DNA of 64,000 bases from Cellulomonas flavigena DSM 20109. GTDB lineage: Bacteria > Actinomycetota > Actinomycetes > Actinomycetales > Cellulomonadaceae. The translations under genes and the position numbers were made by a program. Below, piece after piece: positions 47,393 to 56,490 of this stretch. A model generated the notes under the pieces. The model did no database searches. It was not told where the DNA came from and was given only the letters and a program-made list of their open reading frames with translations. The stretch is from contig NC_014151.1 in the NCBI RefSeq assembly GCF_000092865.1, positions 3,100,001 through 3,164,000 on the forward strand, in the 5' to 3' direction. Every line of letters begins with the position of its first letter. Position 1 is the stretch's first letter.

Positions 47393-48010
47393 GTGCCGTC
47401 CCGTTCCCTCGTCGTCGTCTCCGGCGGGCTGTCGCAGCCGTCGTCGACGCGCATGCTGGCCGACCGCCTCGCCGAGGCGACCGTCGCCGACCTCGCCGCA
47501 CGCGGTATCGACACCGTCGTGGAGGTCGTCGAGCTGCGCGGCCTCGCGCACGACGTCGTCGACATGACACTCACCGGCTATGCACGCCCCGACCTCGCGG
47601 CCGCGCAGAGCGCGCTCGCCGGCGCGGACGGCGTCGTCGCCGTCACTCCCGTGTTCGCCGCGTCGTACGCGGGGCTGTTCAAGTCGTTCGTCGACGTCCT
47701 CGACCCCGAGGCCCTGCGCGACACCCCGGTGCTGCTCGGCGCGACGGGCGGCACGGCGCGTCACTCGCTCGCCCTCGAGCACGCCGTGCGACCGCTGTTC
47801 GCGTACCTGCACGCCGACGTCGTCCCGACGTCCGTGTTCGCCGCGACCGACGACTGGGCCGACGCCGGCACGGACGACGTCAAGCCGCTGCCCGCCCGCA
47901 TCGCGCGGGCCGCCGCCGAGCTCGCCCGGCGGGTCGCCGCACGTGAACCCGTGCAGCGCGGCGGCCTGTACGACGGCGTGCCGTCGTTCGAGGACCTGCT
48001 CGGCGGCTGA
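47393..48010 (+). CDS. CE1759-family FMN reductase
   Basis: A 205-residue NADPH-dependent flavodoxin-fold reductase. SRSLVVVSGGLSQPSSTRMLADRLAEA is the FMN phosphate loop, GADGVVAVTPVFAASYAGLFKSFVDVLDPEALRDTPVLLGATGG is the flavin-ring region. It supplies reduced FMN to the monooxygenase upstream. GTG 47393 with GGAGGAG at good spacing. Followed by a strong terminator. Confidence 0.87.
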   Translation: MPSRSLVVVSGGLSQPSSTRMLADRLAEATVADLAARGIDTVVEVVELRGLAHDVVDMTLTGYARPDLAAAQSALAGADGVVAVTPVFAASYAGLFKSFVDVLDPEALRDTPVLLGATGGTARHSLALEHAVRPLFAYLHADVVPTSVFAATDDWADAGTDDVKPLPARIARAAAELARRVAAREPVQRGGLYDGVPSFEDLLGG

Positions 48011-48029
48011 CGGCCCGGACGCGACATGA

Positions 48030-48066
48030 CGAGGGGCCGGCCACCGTGACGGTGGCCGGCCCCTCG
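48030..48066. terminator. Bidirectional hairpin terminator after the FMN reductase
   Basis: An 18-bp perfect stem (CGAGGGGCCGGCCACCGT and its complement) with a minimal loop lies between the convergent stops at 48010 and 48073. Confidence 0.88.
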
Positions 48067-48072
48067 TCGACG

Positions 48073-48345
48073 TCAGCGGCGCGCCAGCATGAACTGCGAG
48101 CCGCCCTCGGCGGGTGCGACGTCCAGCTCGAGGTCGCTCAGCGTCGCGGACGCCCGCGGGTCGACGTAGACGTGCGCGTCACCGGCGGTGACGGTGTCGT
48201 CACCCGGGTCCGGGGCGGCGACGAGCGCGAGCTCGAAGCCCCCCGAGTCCTGCTCGGCGATGCGCAGGCCGCCCTCCTCGGGCAGTCCGGCACGGCTCGT
48301 GAGGGTCTCGACGGCGGTACGGGCGTTCTCGGTCAGGGTGAGCAC
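48073..48345 (-). CDS. HesB/IscA-like iron-sulfur biogenesis family protein lacking the usual cysteines
   Basis: A 90-residue protein: LTLTENARTAVETLTSRAGLPEEGGLRIAEQDSGGFELALVAAPDPGDDTVTAGDAHVYVDPRASATLSDLELDV. The alternating strands and the VYVDPRASATLSDLELDV block match HesB/IscA-type proteins in length and order. None of the three conserved cysteines that bind the cluster is present, so it is probably a structural relative without cluster scaffolding activity. GTG 48345 has GGAGAGGAG five bases upstream. Confidence 0.75.
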   Translation of the reverse strand: MLTLTENARTAVETLTSRAGLPEEGGLRIAEQDSGGFELALVAAPDPGDDTVTAGDAHVYVDPRASATLSDLELDVAPAEGGSQFMLARR

Positions 48346-48567
48346 GGGTGCTCCTCTCCGTGGCCAGGGGGACGTCGGCCAGGGCGCGCGGCCCCGCCCG
48401 GCGGTGCGCGAAGGGGTGGCACCAGGGGCGGGACGACGAGCCCCGGTCCGACGCCGTCGGACCACTCCACCGTGACCCCGGGCACCGCGAGGGCGCAAAC
48501 GCTCGTCCGCTGCGCGAGACGCCTCCCGGGATCCGGGTGCCCGGGCTGCGAGGCCGCGCCGGGCCCC

Positions 48568-49350
48568 CTACCCTGCGCGTCCCGCCCCGCCGCGGGCGAC
48601 GTCGACGACGAGCGCGCGATGATCCGACAAACCGAGGTCGACCGCATCCCCCGGGCCGGCCGCGTGCACGCCGGGCCCGGCCAGCACGTGGTCGAGCTGC
48701 CGCACGGGCGCGTCGACGGGAAAGGTCGCGGCGCGCACGAGCGGCTGCATGCCCGTGAGCCGCGCGGGCTGCTCGCCCGCCAGGTTGAGGTCACCCATGA
48801 CGACGCACGCCCCAGGCAGCCGCCGGGTCGTGCGCACCAGGTGCCGCAGCTGACGCACGTTCCAGCCCGGGATGAACGTCAGGTGGGTGCCGACGACGGT
48901 CAGCGGGCCGCCCTCGCCGTCGACGACGGCCGCGAGCGCCGCACGCGGCTCGTCACGGACGAACGCGGGCCACCGCTGCCCGGGGAACCGCACGGGCGTG
49001 CGGCGCCGCAGCGCGGGCAGCGCCACGACGTGCCACTCGCGCACCGGCCGGCGCGAGAGCAGGGCGATCCCGTAGGCGGCGGTGTCGGGCTGCTCCTGCC
49101 CGGTGCCTGCGACCCAGAGACCGGGCTCGCCGTGCAGGGTCGCGGCGAACCTGTGGTGGGGCGCACCCATGGCGTCCGCGGCGACCGCCGTGAGGTCGGC
49201 ACCGTGCGAGCGGCTCTGCGCGCGGTCGACCTCCTGCAGCGCGAGCACGTCGGCGTCCAGGCGGCGGACGGCGTCGGCGAACCGGTCGAGGTCGACCCGC
49301 CCGTCCGCGAGCGAGCGCCCGTGGAGGATGTTGAAGGTCGCGAGGCGCAC
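48568..49350 (-). CDS. Endonuclease/exonuclease/phosphatase (EEP) family hydrolase
   Basis: A 260-residue enzyme with all EEP motifs: ATFNILHG, DADVLALQEVDR (metal-binding Glu), GTHLTF, VVMGDLNL (Asp, Asn) and GLSDHRALVVDV (Asp-His pair). The family cleaves phosphodiester or phosphomonoester bonds in nucleic acids, lipids or sugars; there is no signal peptide, so it acts in the cytoplasm. GTG 49350 places the first strand at the N-terminus. Divergent from the nucleotidyltransferase gene. Confidence 0.87.
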   Translation of the reverse strand: MRLATFNILHGRSLADGRVDLDRFADAVRRLDADVLALQEVDRAQSRSHGADLTAVAADAMGAPHHRFAATLHGEPGLWVAGTGQEQPDTAAYGIALLSRRPVREWHVVALPALRRRTPVRFPGQRWPAFVRDEPRAALAAVVDGEGGPLTVVGTHLTFIPGWNVRQLRHLVRTTRRLPGACVVMGDLNLAGEQPARLTGMQPLVRAATFPVDAPVRQLDHVLAGPGVHAAGPGDAVDLGLSDHRALVVDVARGGAGRAG

Positions 49351-49445
49351 CCTGCGATTCTGACCGCGAGTGCCACGCTCCGCCCGCCGGGTGCCGGTCG
49401 GGCGCTCGACGCGCGCCCTCCCGCGCGGCGGTGTAGACACCGACC

Positions 49446-50141
49446 ATGCACCCCGCACCGAGCGCACCGGACGACCTGCCGCCCCCGCTGACCGGCGCCG
49501 CCCCCGCCCCGCTGCCCGCGCCGACGGGCGCGGCGACCCCGGACGACCGCGCCGCCCTGCAGGACGGGCTGCGCCGCACGGCTGTCGCGCTCATCGACGC
49601 GCAGATCCCGTTCGCCCTCGTGGGCGGGTACGCCGCGTGGGCCCGGGGCGCCCCCGAGCCCAGCCACGACGCGGACTTCGCGGTCGCCGAGGACGACGTG
49701 GACGCGGCCCGCGCCGCGCTCGTCGCCGCGGGCCTCGACGTGCAGCAGCCCGCCGAGAACTGGCTCTTCAAGGCGTACCACCACGGCCAGCTGGTCGACG
49801 TCATCTTCCGGATGGTCGGCGAGCCCGTCACGCGTGAGCAGCTCGCGCAGGCCGACCAGCTGGAGGTGCTGGCCGTGCGGATGCCCGTGCTGCCGGCCAC
49901 CGACATCATCTCGGCGAAGATGCGGGTGCTGGGCGAGCACTACTGCGACTTCACGTGGCTGCTGCCGATGGCGCGCGCCCTGCGCGAGCAGATCGACTGG
50001 GCGCGGGTGCGCGAGGAGGTCGAGGGGCAGCCGTACGCGCAGGCGTTCCTGTTCCTCGCCGACCGCCTGGGGCTGACGGGCCACCCGGGTGACCGGCTGG
50101 CGGCGGGCCCGGGACGCACCGACCCCGGTGCGGAGGCCTGA
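49446..50141 (+). CDS. Nucleotidyltransferase-fold protein
   Basis: A 231-residue protein. After a Pro/Ala-rich leader the fold shows FALVGGYAAWARGAPEPSHDADFAV: GG plus the D-x-D metal pair of the polymerase-beta/AbiEii-like nucleotidyltransferases, and a later LVDVIFR strand with the third Asp. The remainder is helical (PVLPATDIISAKMRVLGEHYCDFTWLLPMARALREQIDW). No adjacent antitoxin gene is visible, so a toxin role is not implied. ATG 49446. Confidence 0.75.
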   Translation: MHPAPSAPDDLPPPLTGAAPAPLPAPTGAATPDDRAALQDGLRRTAVALIDAQIPFALVGGYAAWARGAPEPSHDADFAVAEDDVDAARAALVAAGLDVQQPAENWLFKAYHHGQLVDVIFRMVGEPVTREQLAQADQLEVLAVRMPVLPATDIISAKMRVLGEHYCDFTWLLPMARALREQIDWARVREEVEGQPYAQAFLFLADRLGLTGHPGDRLAAGPGRTDPGAEA

Positions 50142-50186
50142 GCCTCCCGACCTGCGGGACGCGACGCGCGCGGTGAGGATGGACGC

Positions 50187-50966
50187 ATGCCCGACACCAC
50201 GACCCCCACGCTCCCGCTGCCCGGCGGCGCGATCCCCGTGCTCGGCCTCGGCACCTGGCAGTCGGAGGGCTCCGACTGCGAGCTGGCCGTGAGCGCGGCG
50301 CTGCAGCTCGGCTACGCGCACGTCGACACCGCGACCGGCTACGGCAACGAGGCGCAGGTCGGCCGTGCGCTGGCCACCCGCGGCATCAGGCGCGACGACG
50401 TGTTCCTCACCACCAAGCTCCCCCCGGACCACGCGGGCCGCGAGCGGCAGACGCTCGCCGAGTCGCTCGCGGCGCTCGGCACCGACCACCTCGACCTGTG
50501 GCTGATCCACTGGCCGCCGGGTGGCGAGGCGCGCCCCGACGTGTGGCAGCACCTCCGTGACGCGCGCGACGAGGGCCTCGTCCGGTCGATCGGCGTGTCG
50601 AACTACTCGATCGCGCAGATCGACGAGCTGATCGCCGCGACCGGTGAGGCGCCTGCGGTCAACCAGGTGCCGTGGTCGCCGGTCGACCACGACCCGGCGC
50701 TGCTGGCGGCGCACCGCGAGCGCGGCGTCGTCGTCGAGGGCTACAGCCCGCTGAAGCGCACCGACCTCGGGGCCGCGCCGATCGCCGCCGCGGCACGGGC
50801 GCACGGGGTCACCCCTGCCCAGGTGGTGCTGCGCTGGCACGTCGAGCACGACGTGGTGGTGATCCCGAAGTCGGTGCGGCGCGAGCGGATCGAGGAGAAC
50901 CTCGCGGTGCTGGGGTTCAAGCTGACGCCCGACGAGGTCGCGGCGATCGACGCGCTCGGGCACTGA
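50187..50966 (+). CDS. Aldo/keto reductase
   Basis: A 259-residue TIM-barrel NADPH oxidoreductase of the 2,5-diketo-D-gluconate-reductase-like group. The catalytic tetrad is present: Asp and Tyr in HVDTATGYGNE, Lys in LTTKLP and His in LWLIHWPP. NADPH contacts are IGVSNY, NQVPWSP and VVIPKSVRRERIEENL. It reduces aldehydes or ketones; the substrate is unknown. ATG 50187. A possible terminator lies 90 bases downstream. Confidence 0.92.
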   Translation: MPDTTTPTLPLPGGAIPVLGLGTWQSEGSDCELAVSAALQLGYAHVDTATGYGNEAQVGRALATRGIRRDDVFLTTKLPPDHAGRERQTLAESLAALGTDHLDLWLIHWPPGGEARPDVWQHLRDARDEGLVRSIGVSNYSIAQIDELIAATGEAPAVNQVPWSPVDHDPALLAAHRERGVVVEGYSPLKRTDLGAAPIAAAARAHGVTPAQVVLRWHVEHDVVVIPKSVRRERIEENLAVLGFKLTPDEVAAIDALGH

Positions 50967-51056
50967 CACCTGCGAGCTCCGGGCGGGGTCGTCCGGGCCT
51001 GCTCCGGGCGTCGCCCCCGGGCGTCGGGGCGGAGGTGGTCGCGCTCCCACCTCGCA

Positions 51057-51094
51057 CGTGCTCGCCGCCGTCGCTCCCGCGACCGGCGAGCACG
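51057..51094. terminator. Hairpin after the aldo/keto reductase
   Basis: Eleven-bp arms CGTGCTCGCCG (51057-51067) and CGGCGAGCACG (51084-51094) with a 16-base loop, in the 268-base gap between convergent genes. Confidence 0.5.
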
Positions 51095-51234
51095 TCGGGC
51101 GCTCGGTCTACCGAGAACCGGGCCCGTGTCCTGCGTCGAGCGTCACGCCGTTGTGCCGCCGCGGCAAGGTCTACCCCACGACCCGACATGACGTCAACCA
51201 CACGTGTCCACGACGTCGCCCCGCCGTGCACCGG

Positions 51235-52266
51235 TCAGCCCGGCCGCAGCACCACGGCCACGCCGGTGACGTGCACCGGTGTCCCGCGCAGCCGCCACCC
51301 CGCACCGTCCGGCTCGACCATCCCCACGGCGTCGACGCGCGTGCCGAACGGCAGGACGTGCAGGCGACGCCCGTCGCCCGCGCCGTCGAGCGCGCTCGGG
51401 TGCGCGTGCCGCCCGACGCGCTCGGGGCCCGGCACGTGGTGCGTGTCGACGTACCCGAGCACCTCGACCTCGTCGACGTCGACCCGGAGCGACACTCCCC
51501 CGCTGACGACGACGAACGGCGCGACCTCCCGCACGACGACGTGCCGCCCCAGCAGGCGCGCGACGGCACCGACGCGGCGCAGCTCCGCCGTCGCGGGGCG
51601 CGCGGCCCCGGGGTGGCGGTGCCGGCCCGACGGACGCTCCGGGGGCGCGTCGTGCGGCGCGGACGTGCCGACGACGTACCAGGCCGCCACCGGGGAGCCC
51701 GTCACGGGGTGGCGCACCTCGACGGCGCTGCGGTGCGGCACGACGACCCCGCGCACCGACCGCAGACCCGGCTCGGTCAGGGGTCGCGCCAGCACGTCGC
51801 GCAGCAGGAGCTCGCGCACCACGCCGTGCGCCAGCAACGTGAGCACCACGACGACGGCGGCGACCCACTGCGTGAGCACGACCACGGACAGCAGACCCGC
51901 GCGGGTCTCGGCACGCGGCGTCTGAGCCGCCACGAGCAGCGACACCGCGAGCACGGTCAGCGCCAGGCACGCGACGACGCCGCCGAGCGCGACCGCCACC
52001 ACCCGGCTCGTGGGCTCGCCGCGCGCGGCATCGAGCTCCCCGTGCCACCGCCGGACCAGGGGCGCCGTCCGCCACGCCGCCGCCGCCGCACCGGACGTGC
52101 CCACCACGGCGGCCGCGACCCACACGCCGTCGGGCGGCGCCGGCCAGCCCGTCGCGAGCACCCGCTGACCGTCGAGGAGCGCGGCGCGGCCGGCGAGGGA
52201 CAGCACGGCGAGCAGGGCGACGGGGCGTACCAGGTGGGAGACGGACGTGGCGCGGCGTGGACGCAT
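51235..52266 (-). CDS. Membrane protein of unknown function
   Basis: A 343-residue protein starting at ATG 52266. It has about four hydrophobic helices in the first 160 residues (LVRPVALLAVLSLAGRAALL, VWVAAAVVGTSGAAAAAW, VVAVALGGVVACLALTVLAVSLLVA and VVVLTQWVAAVVVVLTLLAHGVV) and a soluble beta-rich C-terminal half starting SVRGVVVPHRSAVEVRHPVTGSPVAAWYVV. The pattern recalls membrane proteins with a GIDE-like cytoplasmic domain, but the match is weak. No metal or catalytic motif found. Confidence 0.6.
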   Translation of the reverse strand: MRPRRATSVSHLVRPVALLAVLSLAGRAALLDGQRVLATGWPAPPDGVWVAAAVVGTSGAAAAAWRTAPLVRRWHGELDAARGEPTSRVVAVALGGVVACLALTVLAVSLLVAAQTPRAETRAGLLSVVVLTQWVAAVVVVLTLLAHGVVRELLLRDVLARPLTEPGLRSVRGVVVPHRSAVEVRHPVTGSPVAAWYVVGTSAPHDAPPERPSGRHRHPGAARPATAELRRVGAVARLLGRHVVVREVAPFVVVSGGVSLRVDVDEVEVLGYVDTHHVPGPERVGRHAHPSALDGAGDGRRLHVLPFGTRVDAVGMVEPDGAGWRLRGTPVHVTGVAVVLRPG

Positions 52267-52378
52267 CGCGGCTCCGGGGGTCGGGGGCGGGAGGAGCGCG
52301 GGGTGCTCGAAGGATGGAGCACGCGGCGACCCGCGGCAAGGGTCGGCCCCCAGGTTCCTCCCCGCGTGCGCCCCGGGC

Positions 52379-53440
52379 TCAGGGGACGACGACCGTCATG
52401 CCTCCCGGCGCCGACGTCGGCAGGCCCGCGAGCGCCCCCGGGGCGTCCTCGAGCGGGATCGTGCGGCTGACGAGCGTCGCGGGCGCCAACCGCCCCTCGG
52501 CGATCGCGGCGAGCATCGCGGGGTACTCGTGCGCGGCCATGCCATGGCTGCCGTGCACGGACAGCTCCCACGCGACCACACGGTCCATCGGCAGCGCGGT
52601 CCGGGCGTCGTCACGCAGCAGCAGGCCGACCTGCACGTGCCGCCCGCGACGGCGCAGCGCGAGCACCCCCGCCTGCGCGGTGGCGGCGCTGCCGAGCGCG
52701 TCGAGCGTGGCGTGCGCGCCACCCCCGGTCGCCTCGACCAGCCGCGCGGCGAGCGCCTCGGGGTCGTCCGCGCCGGGGTCGAGGGTCGTGTGCGCGCCCG
52801 CGTCGTGCGCGGCCCGGCGTGCACCCGGGGACGGGTCGACGGCGACGACGTGCGCGCCGGCCGCGGCGGCGACCATGACGGCGGACAGGCCCACGCCGCC
52901 GCACCCGAGCACGACGACCTCGTCGTGGGGGCGCACCGCCGCGTGCACGGTGACGGCGCGGTACGACGTCGCGAACCGGCAGCCGAGCGCGGCGGCAGCG
53001 ACGGGCGACATGCCCTCGGGGACGCGCACGAGGTTGGTGTCCGCGTGGTCGAGCGCGACGAGCTCGGCGAAGGAGCCCCACTGCGTGAACCCGGGCTGCG
53101 TCTGGTGCGGGCAGACCTGCTGGTCGCCGGCGCGGCACGTCGCGCACGTCCCGCACGCCATGACGAACGGGACGGTGACGACGTCGCCGACCTGCCAGGC
53201 GCGGACGTCGGGCCCGACCTCCACGATCGTGCCGGCGAGCTCGTGCCCCGGCACGTGCGGCAGCGTCACGTCGTCGTCGTGCCCCTGCCACGCGTGCCAG
53301 TCGCTGCGGCAGACGCCGGTGGCGGCGACCCGCACCACGACCCCGTCCCGCGGGCAGACCGGGTCCGGGACGTCCCGGACCTCCGGCACGACCCCGAACG
53401 CCTCCACCACGACCGCACGCACACCCTCATCCAACCCCAC
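52379..53440 (-). CDS. Zinc-dependent alcohol dehydrogenase (MDR superfamily)
   Basis: A protein of about 353 residues. The catalytic zinc ligands are Cys in TGVCRSDWHAW and His in PGHE; the structural zinc is held by CGTCATCRAGDQQVC. The coenzyme motif is VVVLGCGGVGLSAVMVAAAAGA, followed by DPSPGARRAAHDAGA, suggesting NAD(H) or NADP(H) use at the Asp-Pro loop. Start GTG 53440 has GGGGAG nine bases upstream; GTG 53422 is another option. Substrates are probably alcohols or aldehydes. Confidence 0.88.
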   Translation of the reverse strand: MGLDEGVRAVVVEAFGVVPEVRDVPDPVCPRDGVVVRVAATGVCRSDWHAWQGHDDDVTLPHVPGHELAGTIVEVGPDVRAWQVGDVVTVPFVMACGTCATCRAGDQQVCPHQTQPGFTQWGSFAELVALDHADTNLVRVPEGMSPVAAAALGCRFATSYRAVTVHAAVRPHDEVVVLGCGGVGLSAVMVAAAAGAHVVAVDPSPGARRAAHDAGAHTTLDPGADDPEALAARLVEATGGGAHATLDALGSAATAQAGVLALRRRGRHVQVGLLLRDDARTALPMDRVVAWELSVHGSHGMAAHEYPAMLAAIAEGRLAPATLVSRTIPLEDAPGALAGLPTSAPGGMTVVVP

Positions 53441-53499
53441 CCACCCGGCTCCCCCCGCGAGACGTCGTTCTCGCCCCGCCGCCTCACCGGGGTGAGACG

Positions 53500-54495
53500 T
53501 CACCCGCCGGGCGGTGCGGTGCCCGCGGGCGGCGACCCGAGCACGCCGTCGACGGCGTCACCGAGCGCGCTCACGTGGAACGCCGCCGGCGGGCCCGCGT
53601 ACCCGAGGCCGGCCACCCGCTGCGCGACGTCCGCGCGGGCACCCATCTCCTCGACCTCCACCGTGAGGTCGAGGGGCGTCCCGGGACTCACGACGGTCCG
53701 CGCGACCTCGTCCCACCCCGCGATCTCGGTGGCGAGCGCGACGAGCTCCGCCGCCGGCCACTCGCCGGGACGGACCGGCCAGACCTCGACCCACGGGAAG
53801 CTGGCCACCAGGATCGTCGGCGGCAGGTCGTGGCCGTCCGCCACGGCGAGGAGAGGCGCGAGCCCCTCGGCGAGCGTCGTCACACGCCCGCCGCCCGGGC
53901 CGAGCCACACGCCGCTGACGCCCTCCACGGCACGCATCTCGACCGCGACGGCCACCCGCGTCGTGTCACCGCCCGGCTCGAGCGCGACCGAGAGGTCGCC
54001 GGTGGCGTCCTGCACGTCCACGTTCCACGCGAACGGTGCGTCGGGCCGGACCACCTCCAGGAGCCCGGCCGCGGTGCCGACCATGTCGGCGACGTCGTCG
54101 ACGACGACGTCCGCGTCCACCTGCCACGCCGCAGGGTCGGTCGTGTCCGTCCCCGGCACGCCGTCGACGAGCGCCGGCACGATGCACGTCGTGCGCACGC
54201 GCGCCCCGCTGCGCTCCGCGGCCTCGCGCACGAGCACTGCGCCGTCGCGCACCGTCGCCGGAGGACGCCGCGCACCCGGGTCGTCGAACACCTCGCACGG
54301 CAACGCACCGAGGTCCGACGGCGACCCCGCGAGCCGCGCCACCCCCGCCCCCACCGCGAGCACCACCACGAGCGCCGCGCCGGCGGCCACCGCGACGCGG
54401 CGTCGCGCACCGGGCCGGACCTCCTCGGCTCCGCCGCGTGGGGGTCGGGTCCCGGGCGTGCTGCTCGCGGGGGCGTCGGACGGTGCGGTGGTCAC
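53500..54495 (-). CDS. Membrane-anchored protein of unknown function
   Basis: About 331 residues from GTG 54495. A Pro/Arg-rich cytoplasmic tail is followed by one helix (VAVAAGAALVVVLAVGAGVARLAG, about 35-58) and a large extracytoplasmic domain with two Cys (CEVFDDPGAR and TCIVPALVDG). The domain alternates short strands and helices; VWLGPGGGRVTTLAEGLAPLL and LPPTILVASFPWVEVWPV are distinctive but I do not recognise a family. Divergent from the ATP-grasp gene. Confidence 0.62.
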   Translation of the reverse strand: MTTAPSDAPASSTPGTRPPRGGAEEVRPGARRRVAVAAGAALVVVLAVGAGVARLAGSPSDLGALPCEVFDDPGARRPPATVRDGAVLVREAAERSGARVRTTCIVPALVDGVPGTDTTDPAAWQVDADVVVDDVADMVGTAAGLLEVVRPDAPFAWNVDVQDATGDLSVALEPGGDTTRVAVAVEMRAVEGVSGVWLGPGGGRVTTLAEGLAPLLAVADGHDLPPTILVASFPWVEVWPVRPGEWPAAELVALATEIAGWDEVARTVVSPGTPLDLTVEVEEMGARADVAQRVAGLGYAGPPAAFHVSALGDAVDGVLGSPPAGTAPPGG

Positions 54496-54551
54496 GCCAC
54501 GCGACCCTACCGACGCGCGCCGGGCGCGGGGCACCGCATAGTGTCCGGCGG

Positions 54552-55445
54552 GTGAGCACCTCCCGCGTCGGCGTCGTCGTGACCGACACCTACCCTGCCG
54601 ACGACCTCGACCACGACACCGCGCCCCTCGTCGCGGCCCTGCGCGAGCGCGGTGCCGACGCGCACGCGGTCGTCTGGCACGACCCCGCGCTCGACCCGGC
54701 GGCGTACGACCTGCTCGTGCTGCGCAGCCCGTGGGACTACCCGGACCGGCTCGACGAGTTCCTCGCCTGGCTCGCCCGCGCCGAGGCCGCGACGCGCGTG
54801 CTCAACCCACCGGAGCTGGTCCGGTGGAACCTCGACAAGCGCTACCTCGCGCAGCTCGCGGCGCGGGGCGTCGGCGTGGTGCCGACGACGTACCGCACGG
54901 ACCTCGACGACGTCCGCGCGGACCTGGCGGCGGCCGGCGGCGGGCACGTCGTGCTCAAGCCGACCGTGTCGGCCGGCGCGCGCGACACCGGGCTGTTCCG
55001 CGCCGACGACCCGGGCGCGCTCGCGCTGGCGGGGCGGATCCTCGCGCGCGGCGGCGTCGTCATGGTGCAGCCCGAGGTGCCCGAGCTGTCGCAGGGCCGC
55101 GAGAAGGCGCTGTACGTGGTCGACGGCACGCTGACGCACGCCATCGCGAAGGGTGCGCTGCTCGCGCCCGGCGGCGGGCTCATCGGCGGCGTGTACGTCG
55201 AGCACCCCGAGGCGGTCGACGTCACGGACGCGGAGGCGGAGTTCGCGCGACGCGTCGTCGCGGCCGTCGACGAGGTCACCGGGCTGGGCGTGCCGCTGTA
55301 CGCACGCGTCGACACCGTGGACTCCGCGGAGCACGGCCTCGTGCTGCTGGAGGCCGAGCTGTTCGAGCCCGCGCTCAACCTGCACGTGGTGCCCGCGGCG
55401 ACCGGACCCGTGGCCGACGCCGTGGTGACCCGTCTCGTCCAGTGA
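54552..55445 (+). CDS. ATP-grasp domain protein, RimK/cycloserine-ligase-like
   Basis: A 297-residue enzyme. The N-terminal pre-ATP-grasp part (VGVVVTDTYPADDLDHDTAPLVAALRERGADAHAVVWHD) ends at LLVLRSPWDYPDRLDEFLAWL. The ATP-grasp core has NPPELVRWNLDKRYLAQLAARGV, the lysine in HVVLKPTVSAGARDTGLF, the VMVQPEVPELSQGREKALYVV strand and the metal-binding LLEAELFEPALNLHV. It would ligate a carboxylate to an amine via acyl phosphate; the substrate is unknown. GTG 54552 starts the fold. Confidence 0.82.
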   Translation: MSTSRVGVVVTDTYPADDLDHDTAPLVAALRERGADAHAVVWHDPALDPAAYDLLVLRSPWDYPDRLDEFLAWLARAEAATRVLNPPELVRWNLDKRYLAQLAARGVGVVPTTYRTDLDDVRADLAAAGGGHVVLKPTVSAGARDTGLFRADDPGALALAGRILARGGVVMVQPEVPELSQGREKALYVVDGTLTHAIAKGALLAPGGGLIGGVYVEHPEAVDVTDAEAEFARRVVAAVDEVTGLGVPLYARVDTVDSAEHGLVLLEAELFEPALNLHVVPAATGPVADAVVTRLVQ

Positions 55446-55525
55446 GAACCTGGCACTCGCCGGGCTGCCGCCGCGTTGAGTGGTCGGCGGGTCCGTGGGG
55501 CCCCGTCGACGGAGGAGGTGGCGCG

Positions 55526-55849
55526 GTGGCCACGTGGCAGGACCGCTGGACGCGCATCCGCGCGCAGATCGACCTGCTGCCGCGCCCGGTGCGGCTCGTC
55601 GCCGTGGCCGTGGTCGGGGGCACCGTCGTGCTGACGGGCGTCGCCATGCTGGTGCTGCCCGGCCCGGGGATCCTCGCGATCCTCGCGGGGCTCGCCCTGC
55701 TGGCCACCGAGTTCGCGTGGGCGCGGCGGTGGCTCGACCGGGCGCGCACCGCCGGCCAGGCGGGCGTCGACAAGGGACGCGACGCCTGGCAGCGACGACG
55801 TGCGGGCGGCGCGCCGGCCGCCGAGGCCGACACGCCGCCGGGCGTCTGA
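55526..55849 (+). CDS. PGPGW-family small membrane protein
   Basis: A 107-residue protein with two helices: VRLVAVAVVGGTVVLTGVAMLVLPGPGILAILAGLALLATEFAWARRWLDRA. The central LPGPGILAILAGLALLATEFAWARRWL block is the signature of the putative transmembrane PGPGW family, widespread in actinobacteria and of unknown function. GTG 55526 has GGAGGAGG at seven bases. The C-terminal tail is charged and probably cytoplasmic. Confidence 0.78.
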   Translation: MATWQDRWTRIRAQIDLLPRPVRLVAVAVVGGTVVLTGVAMLVLPGPGILAILAGLALLATEFAWARRWLDRARTAGQAGVDKGRDAWQRRRAGGAPAAEADTPPGV

Positions 55850-55863
55850 CAGGCGCGGACCGC

Positions 55864-56115
55864 TCAGGCCGCGTCCGCTGCCGCGTGGTCCGTGGTGAGC
55901 GCGAGCCCGCGGCCCGCCTCGACGTCCGCGGTGAGCGCGGCGATCTTCGCCTCGGCGTACGCCACGGCGTCCGAGCCCAGCAGCTGGCGCAGCGGGCCCT
56001 CTCCGGACTCGACGCGCGCGACGATCGCCGCCGCCCCCTTGACGGGGTCGCCCAGCTGGTTGCCCTGCAGCGCGAGGTGGTCGCGCACCATGTCCCGCAG
56101 CGCCGGGTACGCGGG
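55864..56115 (-). pseudogene. C-terminal remnant of a short-chain dehydrogenase (SDR)
   Basis: The frame reads AYPALRDMVRDHLALQGNQL, then GDPVKGAAAIVARVESGEGP, LRQLLGSDAVAYAEAKIAAL and a short tail, matching the last 75-80 residues of classical SDR oxidoreductases (substrate-loop and C-terminal helices). The coenzyme-binding GxxxGxG and catalytic Tyr-x-x-x-Lys regions are absent; upstream frame sequence is low-complexity Arg/Pro. The only in-frame ATG (56091) would leave 75 residues. It is a gene fragment. Confidence 0.65.
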
Positions 56116-56251
56116 CGGGCGCTGCCGACGCGCGGGGCCGCGAGTTCGTCGGACGTCGAGGGCGCCTGACGGGCTGCCTGTGGGGCTGCCCCTGGGGGCA
56201 GGCCGCTCGCGGCGGCGTTGACCGGTGGTCGGTGCCGGGACGACGGCGCGC

Positions 56252-56490
56252 GTGACGACGCCCCGAAGGAGGCACCCCACGAGCTCCGACCGCACCACCG
56301 CTCCCGGCACCACGGCTCCCCGCACCACCGCTCCCGGCACCGGCTCCACCGCACGCGTCCGGCGTCGTGCCGGGCTCGTCGCCGCTGCCACGGCGGTGCT
56401 CACCGTCGGCGCGGTCGCCGTGGTGACCGCGGCCGTCGCGACACCCGGCTCCGGGGACACGGTCACCGCGAACCCGGTGACGCGTGCTGC
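56252..56490 (+). pseudogene. N-terminal remnant of a membrane-anchored protein
   Basis: From GTG 56252 the frame encodes a Thr/Pro/Ala-repeat tail followed by an Arg-rich stretch and one hydrophobic helix (AGLVAAATAVLTVGAVAVVTAAVA), then TPGSGDTVTANPVT. After about 56487 it runs into sequence that is antisense to the sigma-factor remnant and the YciI gene, and there is no natural end. It looks like the start of an exported protein fused to unrelated DNA by deletion. No convincing ribosome site. Confidence 0.4.
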
